Positions 32,190 through 43,900 of a stretch of DNA of 64,000 bases are shown piece after piece (the first letter of the stretch is position 1; the number at the start of each line of letters is the position of its first letter). Below the pieces are notes generated by a model, which did not search any database, had not been told where the DNA came from, and was given only the letters and a program-made list of their open reading frames with translations. This DNA comes from Triplophysa rosa (lineage: Eukaryota > Chordata > Actinopteri > Cypriniformes > Nemacheilidae), in contig NW_026634143.1 in NCBI RefSeq assembly GCF_024868665.1, positions 514,190 to 578,189 on the forward strand. The letters are read 5' to 3'. A program made the translations under genes and the position numbers.

Positions 32190-33580
32190 TGCTTTTTTCT
32201 CTGTTTTGGGGATTTGGATTGTTCAGGTCCAGCACTATTGCACAATTAATGTGAGTGGGCCGGTCCTTCAGGGTTCTTTTGGTGGAGAGGACACAAGACC
32301 TGATTTTCGCCTCAGAAGGGATGCAATCACTCATCAGCTTCTGAGGATGTTGAGAATGGAGAGGCATCATGGCCGGGCCCCGACACTGGAAACCCTGGTG
32401 TTATCGTTTTGGTTGGCGACTGGGGCAGCCTACAGAACAGTTTCCAGGGCTTTTGGAATGCCCCATCTCAACTGTTCATAGGATGGTGCACCGGGTGATT
32501 GATGAAATCCTAGCCATCTTACCCTACATTTTTCATCTTCCACAGTGTTTGGGAGAAGGATTTGCTCGCCTGGGACGGCACCAAGCCTTTCTGAAGGTGG
32601 CTGGGGCAATGGATGGCTGCCATATCAGAATTAAATGTCCTGCTGGTCCTGATGGTCAGTCGTACTCCAGGCAGCGTGCTGATGATGCATGCATGTTGAG
32701 AAACAGTCCCATCTGTGCTACAGGGACTTTCCCTCCACTAGCGTATTTCCTCTTAGCTGATGGTGGCTATCCATGTCTTGAACAACCGATGGACATTATC
32801 ACACCATATAAGAGGCCTGTGAGAGACATGGCAGAGGAAAGGTTTCAATGCCATCACTCTAGAGCAGTGGTTCTCAACAAGGCTCACAAGGGGGCCCCAG
32901 CTAACTTCCAAGGGGGCCTCAGGATGACTGAAAATTTAAAATGAGACCAAATGAGCATTGAAATACATTTAAAAAAAAAACAAGAGATTTCTTATTATTT
33001 GTCTATTTTTATATTGAATTAACACTTCCAGTTAACATCAAGCCCTGAAATAATTTATTTTGGGTAGAAATTTGGAGTGTTTGTGAGTGGGAATATTGTT
33101 GAATACAGTGGGGGGCCTTGGAGTCAAAAAGGTTGAGAACCGCTGCTCTAGAGGCCACTCAGTCATCGAACGTGCTTTTGGAATAATGAAATCCCACGTC
33201 AGGTGCATGAACTTGAAGTTCACACACATTTTGTCCCCAAGGTAATTAATCACCGCAAAGAATTGCACTGAAGTATTACATTGTAGAAAAAGTTAGTAAT
33301 TGTTATTTTTATAATGAATGCAAAAACTGTCATACAGGCTACTTATGTACCCTTACAAGTGCTGCCCAGTCTTTTCAGAAAACAAGCAGATATTTTACTA
33401 TATCTTACCTGCATGTGCATAAGCATTAGAGTTGGTGACATTTTGGAAGAGACAGATGGAGCTGTTCCACAGGACGACCAACAGCCTCTCCATGAACAGC
33501 CGGAGTGGAGCAGCATGGCGTGACAGGCTGACAGCAGAAGACTCAACACTTCAGGAAGCACCAGTGGATCATGACTACTT
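32190..33580 (+). pseudogene. PIF/Harbinger DDE transposase relic
   Basis: Plus-strand frames cover most of a Harbinger transposase. The N-terminal part has DFRLRRDAITHQLLRML and TLETLVLSFWLATGAAYRTV; the DDE core has VAGAMDGCHIRIKCPAG (first Asp), FLLADGGYP (second Asp) and, after an interruption, VIERAFGIMK (Glu). The C-terminal piece GDILEETDGAVPQDDQQPLH continues near 33435 after an intron-like gap. Frameshifts near 32460 and 33520 and a 281-bp insertion at 32865 disable it. Harbingers also encode a Myb-like protein; none is seen here. Confidence 0.85.
32865..33145. mobile_element. hAT MITE inserted in the Harbinger transposase
   Basis: The 281-bp element starts CAGTGGTTCTCAAC and ends GTTGAGAACCGCTG. 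It is flanked by exact 8-bp duplications CTCTAGAG (32857-32864 and 33146-33153). Removing it with one duplication restores the Harbinger frame across the junction. Confidence 0.92.
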
Positions 33581-33599
33581 TCTTCAATTAAATGTGATG

Positions 33600-34315
33600 A
33601 ACACACATTTATAAAACTCGCATATTCTACACAGTGGTGATGATTTGCAAGGATGTGTCACTTAAAATGGTTCCATTTTCAAAAGCATACCAGTTGTTTA
33701 CGGATCCCTTTTCTCTTTGTTGACAGTGTGATCCAGAGACCTTTACTTGAGTAAAAGCACCGGTGTTGTTCCCCGAATACCTGTATTTGTAGGATTCTTT
33801 ATGTAAGACCTTTAGACACTGTTTTTTTTTTAAATAATATTTATTTTATTTTGAAAATAAAATGTATTATTAGCGCACTCAAAGTTTTACAAGTAAAGCC
33901 TGAAAAAACACGTTTCCATTACAGTGCAATTAATCAAATTCAATAAATAAGCACCATCGTTCTGGAACTCAGTAATAATGCTTTGACAAACACATTAAAC
34001 TTACTGAACAGATGTAATGGAATATGCTAAATCTACCCCAAAATTACCAGATGACACAAGAAGAAAACTTTAAATGTTTTATCTGAATTAGGTTTTCTTT
34101 TCTATTCATTTTTCAAGGAGAGAGAAAATCTTTCATTTCGCTCCTGTCCCTCTTCTGCCTGCCCTTGGTAAGTCATGTCTTCTTTCAGCAGAGCCAGAAA
34201 AGAATCCTCAGTGCACCTTCCTCTTTTCTTGCTCTTAGTCTTGGCTCCACTCTCTTCTGCTTGTTTCAACCATAGACTGTGGTTTCAACACAGCTGAGCT
34301 CGGTCCCGGTTCCTC
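33600..34315. other. Intergenic, no gene seen
   Basis: AT-rich sequence with a T-run and no protein-like frame. Part of it may be the 3' end of the Harbinger element, but I could not find matching termini. Confidence 0.35.
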
Positions 34316-34489
34316 TTAAAGCGATACTTCACCCAAAAATGAAAATTCTGTCATCATTTACTCACCTTCGAGTTGTTCCAAATCTGCACTAATGTCTTTG
34401 TTCTGATGAACACAGAGAAAGATATTTGGAAGAATGCTTATAACTAAACAGATCTTGCCCCCCCATTGACTCTCCCACAGTGTTATGAA

Positions 34490-36139
34490 CAGAGGTGGAC
34501 GAAGTACACAACTTCCTTACTTGAGTGAAAGTACAGATACTACTGGTCAAATATTACTCCACTACAAGTAAAAGTTGTAAAGACAGATTCTTACTTGAGT
34601 AAAAGTACAGAAGTACGTGCTTTTAAACGTACTTAAGTATTAAAAGTAAATTTCCTTTATGTCAGTTGTGCATTGTTTTATTGTCGTATACCTTATGCCT
34701 CTGAAGCAACCTACTGAATACACTGAGTAGCTCACAGTATCAGTTGTATTAAAGGAGTAGTTCACTTCAAAATTTGCCCCCATTGACTTTCCATAGTAGT
34801 TTTTATTCCTACTATGGAAAGTCAATGGGGGCAAATTTTGCAGTGAGCAACTCCTTTAAGAGCTTTATATGTTTAGCACATATATGTTTAGTTTAGATAT
34901 AATCCTGTATGATCATTTAGCCTAATTATCCTCATTAGCCCCCTAGGCCTATATGTATTTATGAGCAGTGTTCTTTTATTTTGTATATTCCCTTTACCAG
35001 TTTTAGCAGCAATTTACCAGTAAGTAGTAAGGTTCTTGTAAATAGTAAAGTGTAGAAGCCATGTGTTTGTTGGATTTATTACCATTTGTATTACCATAAT
35101 TTAACTACAAACATAAACTATAGCTAGTATAATGAAACTATGGTATTTTTAGTTGCTGTGGTTTTACTAAAGATTATTAATTGGAGTATGGTTCCTATAT
35201 ATAGAAAATGGTAAATTTGTGGATACTGTGGTTTTACTGCAAATACCATCCCTGCTGAAAAAAAACAATGAATTTTTGAATTCGAATGAGATTTTTAAAT
35301 TAAATTCCTCTTTGTAGTGTGTTTTTGGTTTTATTCCAATAGGATTTACCATCCCATCAATAGAATCCATAAGTAGACAACAAGTATCCATAATATAATT
35401 CCCATTATAACCATTAAATCCATTACATTTTATGTTGTATTTTGGGCAGGGTTCTATAGTTTTTATTTCAACAGGAATACTTCAACTATAGTAACTTCAG
35501 TAAAAACATCATTCATTTTCCAAATCGCTTTAAATGATACAGCAGCAGATCAGAAGTTAACACGCAGGCGTAGCTCAAGGTGTATGTGATGCTTATTTAC
35601 CGTTTAGCCGTTATGCCGATCATTTTCATGACAATGTTTCTACGCTCTTTGACTGATCGTAACCCACAGATGATTACACCACACTTTAACATCTGCCTTT
35701 TCCTCTTTTATTGTTCTATTTGCCTTTTTAGAGCGCTATCAACGGTGTAACAGCGCCTACGTTTACAGTAGTTTAGCGGGGAAGATCCCAGAGTTGCCCG
35801 ATTTGCGTTAAAAAAAATCTGCCAAATGGCCATTCAAAGCTTGCCAGAAAACCGCGAGCTTAGAAAAACTGAAATACTTGGCAACGGTAAAAGGTCCTGG
35901 CAGATCGCAAGCCAGATAAATTGCGCACATAGGAAACCCCGCTGCATAGAAACCATTTTCTACTTTTGGACTTTTTTATAAATGTAGTGGAGTAAAAAGT
36001 ACGATATTTGTCTTTCAAATATAGTGAAGTTAAAGTACAAGTACTCAGAAAAAATAATACTCAAGTAAAGTACAGATACTCAAAAAGTGTACTTAAGTAC
36101 AGTACTCAGGTAAATTTACTTCATTACTGTCCACCTCTG
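34490..36139. mobile_element. hAT-like non-autonomous element (CAGAGGTGGAC termini)
   Basis: The 1650-bp element begins CAGAGGTGGACGAAGTAC and ends GTCCACCTCTG. Exact 8-bp duplications GTTATGAA flank it (34482-34489, 36140-36147). AGTAAAAGTACAG-like subterminal motifs repeat near both ends. No transposase is encoded. Confidence 0.93.
34749..34859. repeat. TTAA-flanked hairpin MITE nested in the hAT
   Basis: This 111-bp element has TTAA at each edge and two long arms (GGGGGCAAATTTT and CTATGGAAAGTCAATGGGGG type) that are near-perfect reverse complements around a short loop. It must be younger than the hAT that contains it, or have been carried by it. Confidence 0.85.
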
Positions 36140-36453
36140 GTTATGAACACAAAAGAAGACATTTTGAAGAATGTAGGACAGCAAACAATTCTAGGGCACT
36201 TTTGACTTTGTATTTTTTCCTAATATGTATTTTTTCCTATACTCTGAAGTATACGGAGGATACTCAGTTTAGAATTAAACGAGATGTCCTTCGTTGGACA
36301 TACTGGCAGAAAAGAAAACAGGAAGTACCACGTTGCTATGACAACACATTGCGCTCTCACACATTTCAAATTCATTAAAATGATTTCTACATCATTTTAA
36401 GAGGTGAAAAGTTGGTTACTTTCTATAAACAATGCCAAAAGAGTCTTACCGTT

Positions 36454-37042
36454 TTAAAGGGGTCATATGGTGGAAGTACGTGTTTTTCTGTCTTTGGTGT
36501 GTTATAAGTTGTCCATGCATGTATTAGACACGTAAAATTGCACAAATGAAAGTGTGGGAACAAAAGATGCATTCTATCTAAAAGCGAATGCTCAACCAGA
36601 CTTGCCTGAAACGCCTCGTGTAACCACACCCCGGCGAATCTACGTACCTTCGTAACATGACTTGACTAAGACCGCCCAAATCTACACATAGTTAAGGTGG
36701 GCGTAATTGTAAATCTCATTGTATCGTCTGTCAGTACAATTGCTTTGGAACCTGATGTTCCGAATATGGTAAGAGACGTTACATTTCCGTGAAATTCTTG
36801 CAGTATTTGACCAATCACTACGCACTGGTGAACTGGCCAATCATAGCACACCTTGCTTTTCAGAGCCATGAGCTTTGTAAAAAATCTGGGCGTTTCAGAG
36901 AGGCGGGGCAAAGAGGAGATACAAACATGCACGGTATGTGGAAAATACAACATTTTTTAAACTTTAAATGGTGTATACACATTGCGTTACATCTAAAACA
37001 AACAATAATATTCGTTTTAGCCGTGCAATATGACTCCTTTAA
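36454..37042. mobile_element. TTAA-flanked MITE (AAAGGGGTCATATGG)
   Basis: It begins TTAAAGGGGTCATATGG and ends ATATGACTCCTTTAA, with TTAA at both edges. The interior has no transposase. Confidence 0.75.
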
Positions 37043-37186
37043 ACGTTTTAAAATCACTAAACACTTTTAATCCTATGTACTACATACAGTATGTCTGCTG
37101 TAAAAAAACACGTAAAACACAATTGTAAACTGTTTACATTTAAACACCACATATTTGATTGAATGTGCAGCTGCTGCCATTTATTT

Positions 37187-37320
37187 AAAGTCCCAGTGAA
37201 ATTAAAAATGACAATTCTTATTTTTTCATGAAATATTGCAGCGTTTATAGTAAATAGCTTATCAATGTGGGTAATTGGTTAACTTGACTGGTCTGCATAA
37301 ATCCAAGTCCTAAACCCAGC
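37187..37320. repeat. Fragment of AAAGTCCCAGTGAAATT repeat
   Basis: TTAAAGTCCCAGTGAAATTA through AATATTGCAGCGTTTATAGT is nearly identical to the left part of the full element at 49162-49544. Only the left end is present here. Confidence 0.75.
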
Positions 37321-37324
37321 CGAA

Positions 37325-37552
37325 CACCTTTGGTGTTCATTTCAATGCAGACTGTTCAAAAGAAAACTGTTCAAAGTTGCATTTCTACAAATGGCATCGT
37401 AAAGAATTTTGTTTCCATCTCTGTTGCAGCAGTTTTGAAAGAACCTCTTTTTTGTTCTAAAATGACTGTACCGCTGTGTACAAGTCATTGATGTGAAGTG
37501 ATGAGTTTTTGGCTCAAAATCTGCATTGAAATGAACACCAAAGGTGAACACC
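37325..37552. repeat. Inverted-repeat MITE
   Basis: The arms CACCTTTGGTGTTCATTTCA with ATGCAGA and TCTGCATTGAAATGAACACC with AAAGGTG are exact reverse complements about 170 bp apart. No coding frame is seen. Confidence 0.8.
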
Positions 37553-37973
37553 AAATGAACACCTCAACCATGTAGTGTATGAAGTTTAGAAGGGTAGTAT
37601 TGTCCCAAATGGAATACTAAACGGTTTTATACTAACCGGAAGTATATCGGTTTCCCAGACAAGCGCAAATGGCGTCAATCGCACGGCACAATGTGTGTGA
37701 ATAAAAATCAACTGGAACATTGTACAATTCATGTAGTTTTCATCTGTTTTGCCCAGCATTACTTTAGTCATCATCAGATTGAAGCGTTATCACTCTGCAG
37801 GAGAGTATATGCCCTTTTCACATGACGTCACGCATCTTCCGTTCTGCTGTGAAGCAGTGTATCGTTACTTCCGCTAGCACTCCAGTTCATAAGGTGGCGG
37901 TAACGCACCTATAAGCTGGTTTGCCAACTGCCAGTAAAACTCAAGAAGAAGTTACTTCCGCTAGCTCCTCATA

Positions 37974-38203
37974 GTGGAGTTTACCAAGTCCCTTGCACAT
38001 ATGCCACAAATACGGCTAGATGATGTACAACGTTGTGACAAGCAGAGCGGGACGAGAGAGATGCGGCGCAGTTACCTTACGGCCCTCGTCCCGCTCTGCT
38101 TGTCACAAACGTCTTGCAGACAAATGATCTTGCTAACGACAAGATCAAAGCTAGAGAAAGGATACAAATTCTTCGTTGAACAGTACCTGTTTGATTATGT
38201 AGG
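37974..38203 (+). pseudogene. Possible transposon exon (KGYKFFVEQYLFDY motif)
   Basis: The plus-strand frame has MPQIRLDDVQRC, then a segment passing through the 38033-38108 hairpin, then KLEKGYKFFVEQYLFDYVG and a splice donor (TAG|GTAAGTGT). I recall KGYxFFxxxY-type segments from fish transposon proteins, some with a YqaJ-like nuclease, but I see no other exon of such a gene. Identity is weak. Confidence 0.35.
38033..38108. repeat. Perfect 24-bp inverted repeat, 28-nt loop
   Basis: The arms at 38033-38056 and 38085-38108 are exact reverse complements (TTGTGACAAGCAGAGCGGGA plus CGAG on the left). They lie inside the frame of the possible transposon exon. Confidence 0.9.
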
Positions 38204-39215
38204 TAAGTGTTTTGTTTTCTTTTTGTGTTAGCGAAGGTGCTAGGATAAGTACTTGAATACGTGTAACCGGTGGCTCGCGTATGCCCGGCGACACCAGTTA
38301 TTAGAGACTCGGTCTACTTTGCGTTGTGTTGTATTGTGGGAAACAGACACGGGACAGCAGGCATCAATTCACTGGATCGTTTAATCTGATCGACAAAGAA
38401 ACATACAAACAGCCTCTCAGATTAAAAGGCCCTTCTATAACACAATATGTCACCATATGCTCACTTCCACATTTAAGAGAAATATAACTCAAAAAGTGCA
38501 AAATGACAACAATCATCACACATACAAGTAGAATAACATTATTCACAAGTTTGGGTGAAGATATATAGATATAGAAGTAATAATTAACGCAAGGATTAAA
38601 TAGGATTATCAGACAACCAAAAATAAACCTACCTCTCCCATTGAATCACATTACAAAATAGAAGAGGAGGGGACAGAACAGGAAGTTAAGTCACCTAGCA
38701 ATCATACCACATTTAAAGGGGAAGCACACATTGAGATCAGGTATCCACAAAACGTACAAATGAACACTTTTGGGTGAATTAATGAACAATTTTGGGTGAA
38801 TTATAACAATATTTAGTAGTACACGTTGTATACCTGTTACACGTGTTCTGTCAGTTTTTTTCTCACTGTTGTTAAATTCCAGCGCGACGGCAAAACGGAA
38901 GTTCTTCTTCTTCTTCTTCTTGTTTGTTGCAAGACGAATGTTATGATACACTGCTTTGTGAAAAGGCGGAAGTTAAGTGACGTCATTGTGAAAAGGGCCT
39001 GCAGCGTCTGATAGCCCCGCCTCCCTTCCGCTACGTAGGCGAAACTGCGACCGTTGAGTGCGTCAAGTGTCCACAGTTCCACACTTAATATTTTCGGTTG
39101 AAAAAGTGCATCATCCGGGTACTTAAAGTGCACTTCTTTTGTGAGGATTTTAAATGTGAACGCGCTACTCACACTAGTGCACAAGTGTGCGATTTGGGAC
39201 GCACCTTATGCTTTT

Positions 39216-39690
39216 CATAAAAGACGCAAAGAATTGTGGATTATCTCTAGCATCGAAGGAAACATTTCATTCATCATGCGTCCTCTGAATTCCTGTGAAA
39301 GACGATCGCATTTGAAGGGTGCATTCGGAGTGTCCTACCTGCTTTTATGAAACGAGACAGCCTCGAGAACGCATGCAAGCTTCGAATGCGATCTCCGGTG
39401 GACGCAGCCTGTTTTCTATGATAATATGTAGGTTTTAAAATATGTGATGTTTATATTTTTTAAATGTTAAATCGCGAATTATTTTCTTTTCTCTTTTCTT
39501 TCTGCACTATACTTTTTATTATCTTATTGTTTTAAAAGTTTATTGTTTGATGTCATTATAACTGCGTTTAATTGTACATTATCTTCTGCAAAAACAGTCT
39601 CCAACGCGGCATAATCCCATTATATTTCATTATTTGCATTAGTCACGCCTTCTGTATAGCACGATTCGTTGATTCACCTACTGGCTAGCG
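39216..39690. other. Intergenic upstream of nadk, no gene seen
   Basis: The sequence is AT-rich towards the right and includes a CpG-containing patch near 39230-39410. No repeat ends or frames are convincing. Confidence 0.4.
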
Positions 39691-39843
39691 CCCGTTTATC
39701 AGCGACTGCCGTTAGCCAATCAGCTCATACGACGAACATTACGTATTGAATATTCATGAGCAAGGCCACGAGCCGCCTATCAGATTGCTGGGCAGAGCGC
39801 TGACGCCGTGTCCAGGAAGTAATCCGTTGTGTAAGGATGACAG
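39691..39843 (+). promoter_or_regulatory. nadk: Candidate nadk promoter and non-coding first exon
   Basis: A CCAAT box (GCCAATCAG) lies at 39715, in CpG-containing sequence with no TATA box. A consensus donor, GACAG|GTGAGG, sits at 39843/39844. The first coding exon begins exactly at its ATG right after a splice acceptor, so at least one 5' non-coding exon is required upstream, and this is the best candidate. The transcription start is not determined. Confidence 0.5.
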
Positions 39844-40958
39844 GTGAGGAAGAGACGGTTCAACCGGTTAGTTTTCAGTCCGCCACAACACCGACAGCTA
39901 TGGACGTACTGTATCGGCACCGTGTGTTCAGAGTCAGCTGGGATAACGCCTGCTCTCAATAACCACAGAGAGAGAGCGGGAGAGAGGGGAGTAAACTGCT
40001 CAAAGGATCAGTGTCACGTCTGTTTGGGGTAAATGAACGCTAATCCCATCAGCATCAGTTTAACCTGCTCTTTATTGTCATGTTTTAGTCTCTAAAATTA
40101 CGCAGTGAGTTGTGACACATAAATGCAAGGTGTCCTACATTTTGCCTGTATTTTATATAACGTTAACCTAATGAACCGCCTAACTTTGCCTAGTTTATAT
40201 TCGACATTAAGGCGCGTTCAATCCTAAATGTTTTCTTGACAGTTCACTTAGTTTTGAAGACATGAACTGTTTTACGAAGTACTTCACTCGGTTTTCAACC
40301 CCTCCGGTAGATTCTAGAACTGCCACCTCACGAGGCTTTGATGTCCAGATAGGCAGAGATCATGAGTGTTTAAGATGATTTATTCCATAATGTAAACGAG
40401 GTGGTCAAACACTTGAGTGCAGTTTTACAAATATTTGAAGACGCTCTTTTGTGTTTTACTGCACTTCATAGGGATCACAGAGATGATGTTCTTTAGGTGT
40501 TGTGGTGACATTTGTGCTTCATGTTTGATCGTAGGCAGTCCGGTCAGTGATCTTCATGCAGACAGCGAGCCGTGTTTTCTATTCTTCTCTGTACTCACAT
40601 TCTGTCATCATGTGTCTGGGGAAAATCACGAGTTTAGATAAGCTCAGAATTGTGATTTTACAGTTTGTACTGTCAGGCTGTTCTATCAGTGTCTTACTAG
40701 TCCTCAGATAGTTTGTGTCGTTGCAGAAAAGCATTGCTGTTTATTCTGTTTGTAGATGCTTGACCAATGCTTTTGTAAGCTGCATGATATAGTTTGTGTC
40801 AGTCATTTCTTAGGAAATGTTCCACATTTTTCTGCATTTTTTACATTTATTTTGTTCATATAGTAACTGAAATAGGACATGCAACATAATGAGGTGATGT
40901 GATAACAATGTAGTGAAGGACGTACACTTCACAGCGTTTTTCCCTTTGTTACTTCTAG

Positions 40959-43900
40959 ATGGAGAATTGTGAAGCGTCTGACTGGACACTGAATTCAGAT
41001 CTGAGCACGGAGACACGTCCGTACTGCTGCTCAGCCTGTGATGGCAGTGAGAAAGTGTTGCGCTGCAGAACTAAAGCCAGGAGTCTGTCTTCATCCTCGG
41101 ACCACAGCTCTGCTAAATTCAGGTACGACAAAACTGGCTGTGAATGGCCTGGATAAAGTTAGCACAGGTTAAAGGAATAAACTGAAATATAACTTTATTA
41201 ATCCCAAATGGAAATTACTGTGCCATGCAAACAAAAACTCAAAACACTAGGGGTGTAACGATACACTCAGCTCAGGATTCGGTACATATCTCGATGCTGG
41301 GTTCACGATACCATACACACATCTCGATATTTTGAACAAAATTCAAAAATGAAACTGAAATTCAAATAACATTTATTTTCAAAATATTAACAATTCAGTA
41401 ACTTATTTTGTTGCACATACAATTTAATAAAGAATTTTAACATTTTAAGGCTTAACTGAAATTAGAATTAAGATCAGTGTCAATTTTGACAGCAAATTTT
41501 GATTTAGTTGTAGTCATAGTCTTTCGACTAAAATGCAATTTAGTTTTAGTCATCCCAATTTATCATAGTTTTAGTCTATTTTTAGTCGACGAAATCTACA
41601 TTATATTAGTCTACTAAAATAAAATCTATCTGGATTAACTCATTTAATTGATGTAATTAAATGTTCCATACAAAGATTGAACTGTTTCGACATCATTGAC
41701 TTTACCTTGGAATTAAATGAAACCAGGTCATTAGCTTTATTTGTCAGAAACGTTGAGTAACTACTGGATATGCATTGTTGGAACACAGAGAATATTAGAC
41801 CATGAACGACACGTAGCAGTTCATTCAGTCTCATTTTGACTCAATTGACTCGTTCGTTCAGTGAAGGGCGTCTTCATTCAGCACATTCAACCAATGAAAC
41901 GCTCTGACAGAGCTCACGCTCAAGCGCTATTGGCTCGTGTCTCTTTGAAGCTGCGCTGTGTCTTTGCTTGAGACAGTAATGAATGAGAAAAATCTTTCAA
42001 GAAGACATATTACATAAACTGTATTACATTTCATCAATCATGCAGATCACATACTTGTTTTTATCATGTCATTGGATCTTTTAATCTACAGCACGACTCA
42101 CTTCATCACTGATCGGAACAGCGCTGGTTTCTTTTGGCTTACTTTATGTTCATATCACGTTATGCAGCAGCTCACGTTAGCGGATAAATGAACATTGGCA
42201 TTTAAACACGTTTGTGCTCCTTTGTAATGAGTTTCGGGGTGACTCGCCTGCAGTCACGCTTCAAGTTTGCTGTGTTTGTGAAGGAAAGTATGACGCTTTG
42301 TAAACCACGTGGAGACACAGATTGTGTGTCGTGCTTCTCTCTCTACCGCACATGTGAGATAAGCACACGTGACGCGCTGGCGCAGAGTAGGTAGCGTCTT
42401 GACCGCTGAACGAATAGAATTAAACATATCGTAAAATATCCCCATCTCTCGTCGATGCGCATCGTAACATTTTTTGCATTGCGAAATATCGTAATACGAA
42501 GTATTGTTACACCCCTACAAAATACACGTGAACAACATCAACATAGACAGTATACATTTTAATTATATGATCATCATTTTCATAGCTGAAAATCTGCTTT
42601 GCAGTAAATTCATATTAGTACAGACAGTAGAGACAAAATAACATAAAAAAAACATCCAAAAATATGAAATACATCTCTGTTTGAGTGCATGATATGTTGT
42701 AATTTAAATGTGTCTTAAAATATAGTGTGATGTTCTAAAGAAAAAGAAACAGAATATTCTATTTTGTTTGAAACAACACATCTGCCAGTACCTTCCAAAT
42801 GACTTACAGATAAACAGATTTCTTTATATTTCTTTAGCTAAAAGTGTAATATTATTTTGTTATACTGTGTATATAGGGCTGTGCGATTTGGGGAAAATAT
42901 CTAATTGCGATATTTTTGACAGACATTGCGATTGCGATTTGATTTGCGATTTTAACTTTTCTAATTCAAGCTTCAATTCAATATTGTTGTGTGGAGCACA
43001 GTATGGGTATAGTTACCCTGAAAGAAAACAGCAAAAAAAAACATTTAATTGTTTCCATTAAAACCATTACAAATTAATTTTTGTAGTGTGCTTTGGGCAT
43101 TATTCAAATAGGTCTTACTGTTGTTCAATTGGTTCCCAACTTCCAGATTACATCACACCAGTAGAATCCACATACCAGTGTACACTATTATAGTTTCCAT
43201 TAAAACAAATACAACTCCCATTGTAACCCTTAAATCCATAACATTTTCTATTGTGTTAGTGAATTATTAAAATAGTTCATAGTTTACATAGGCTGATTTA
43301 TTATTTTTTAAGTATGTGGGATTTTTTAAAACAAGTAAAAATGTGCTGAATGTTTAATTTCATCCAAGTGAAATTAGCAAAACAGTTAGATAGAATTTAC
43401 ATTTGTTTGAAACGCGGAGCTAGGCGTGAGTTTACACAGGGTGCGCGCGTGCGTCAAGCCTCGTCCATATTGCCAGATGCCCGAGCCGGACTCAAGTAGG
43501 CTACTATAAACGTCATTACGAAACAGGCTGTGTATGCGCGTCAAGTTTAAACGGCTCGTCCGCGCAACGCGGGGCAGAGAAGCGCGAGTATGACACAGGC
43601 TGTGTGTGCGCGTCAAGTTTAAACGGCTCGTCCGCGAGACGCACAACGCGGGGAAGAGTCGCGCGAGTATGACACAGGCTGTGTGTGCGGTCTTCTGAAT
43701 TGGACGGTTCTTTAGTATTTATTTGCCTAATATGATCGATCTGACTCTGCAGATGCCATAATAACACACACTGTCTCTCTCCTGCCTTCTGTATGTTTGT
43801 TTTTTTAATGTCGGACGTTTATGCAGTTGGCTGGGGCAGTGCTGATTAGGCATAACGGAGTTGCGCTCACTCAGTTGGTTAGCAAGAATGCCACTCAAAG

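Larger units (their letters stand above)
34316..36240. mobile_element. TTAA-type MITE (CACCCAAAAATGAAAATT family), split by a hAT
   Basis: The left end TTAAAGCGATACTTCACCCA and AAAATGAAAATTCTG matches the complete copy at 60762-60974. The body resumes after the hAT insertion at 36140 (AACACAAAAGAAGACATTTTG) and fades near 36240 without its right terminus. Confidence 0.7.
37811..38997. mobile_element. DNA transposon derivative with GCCCTTTTCACA termini
   Basis: The left end GCCCTTTTCACATGACGTCA and the right end TGACGTCATTGTGAAAAGGG + C form an imperfect inverted pair. Inside is an exon-like frame (37974-38203) and a perfect hairpin. A larger, older repeat with GTCCCAAAT-type ends may surround it (~37580-39215). 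Confidence 0.65.

Noticed and set aside
34749..34859. Hairpin that might be a microRNA precursor
   Set aside because: TTAA edges and arms matching a dispersed repeat make it a MITE; no mature-like conserved segment is recognisable.
38910..38925. TTCTTCTTC run giving Leu- or Arg/Lys-rich frames on the two strands
   Set aside because: Simple low-complexity sequence at the end of a DNA transposon.
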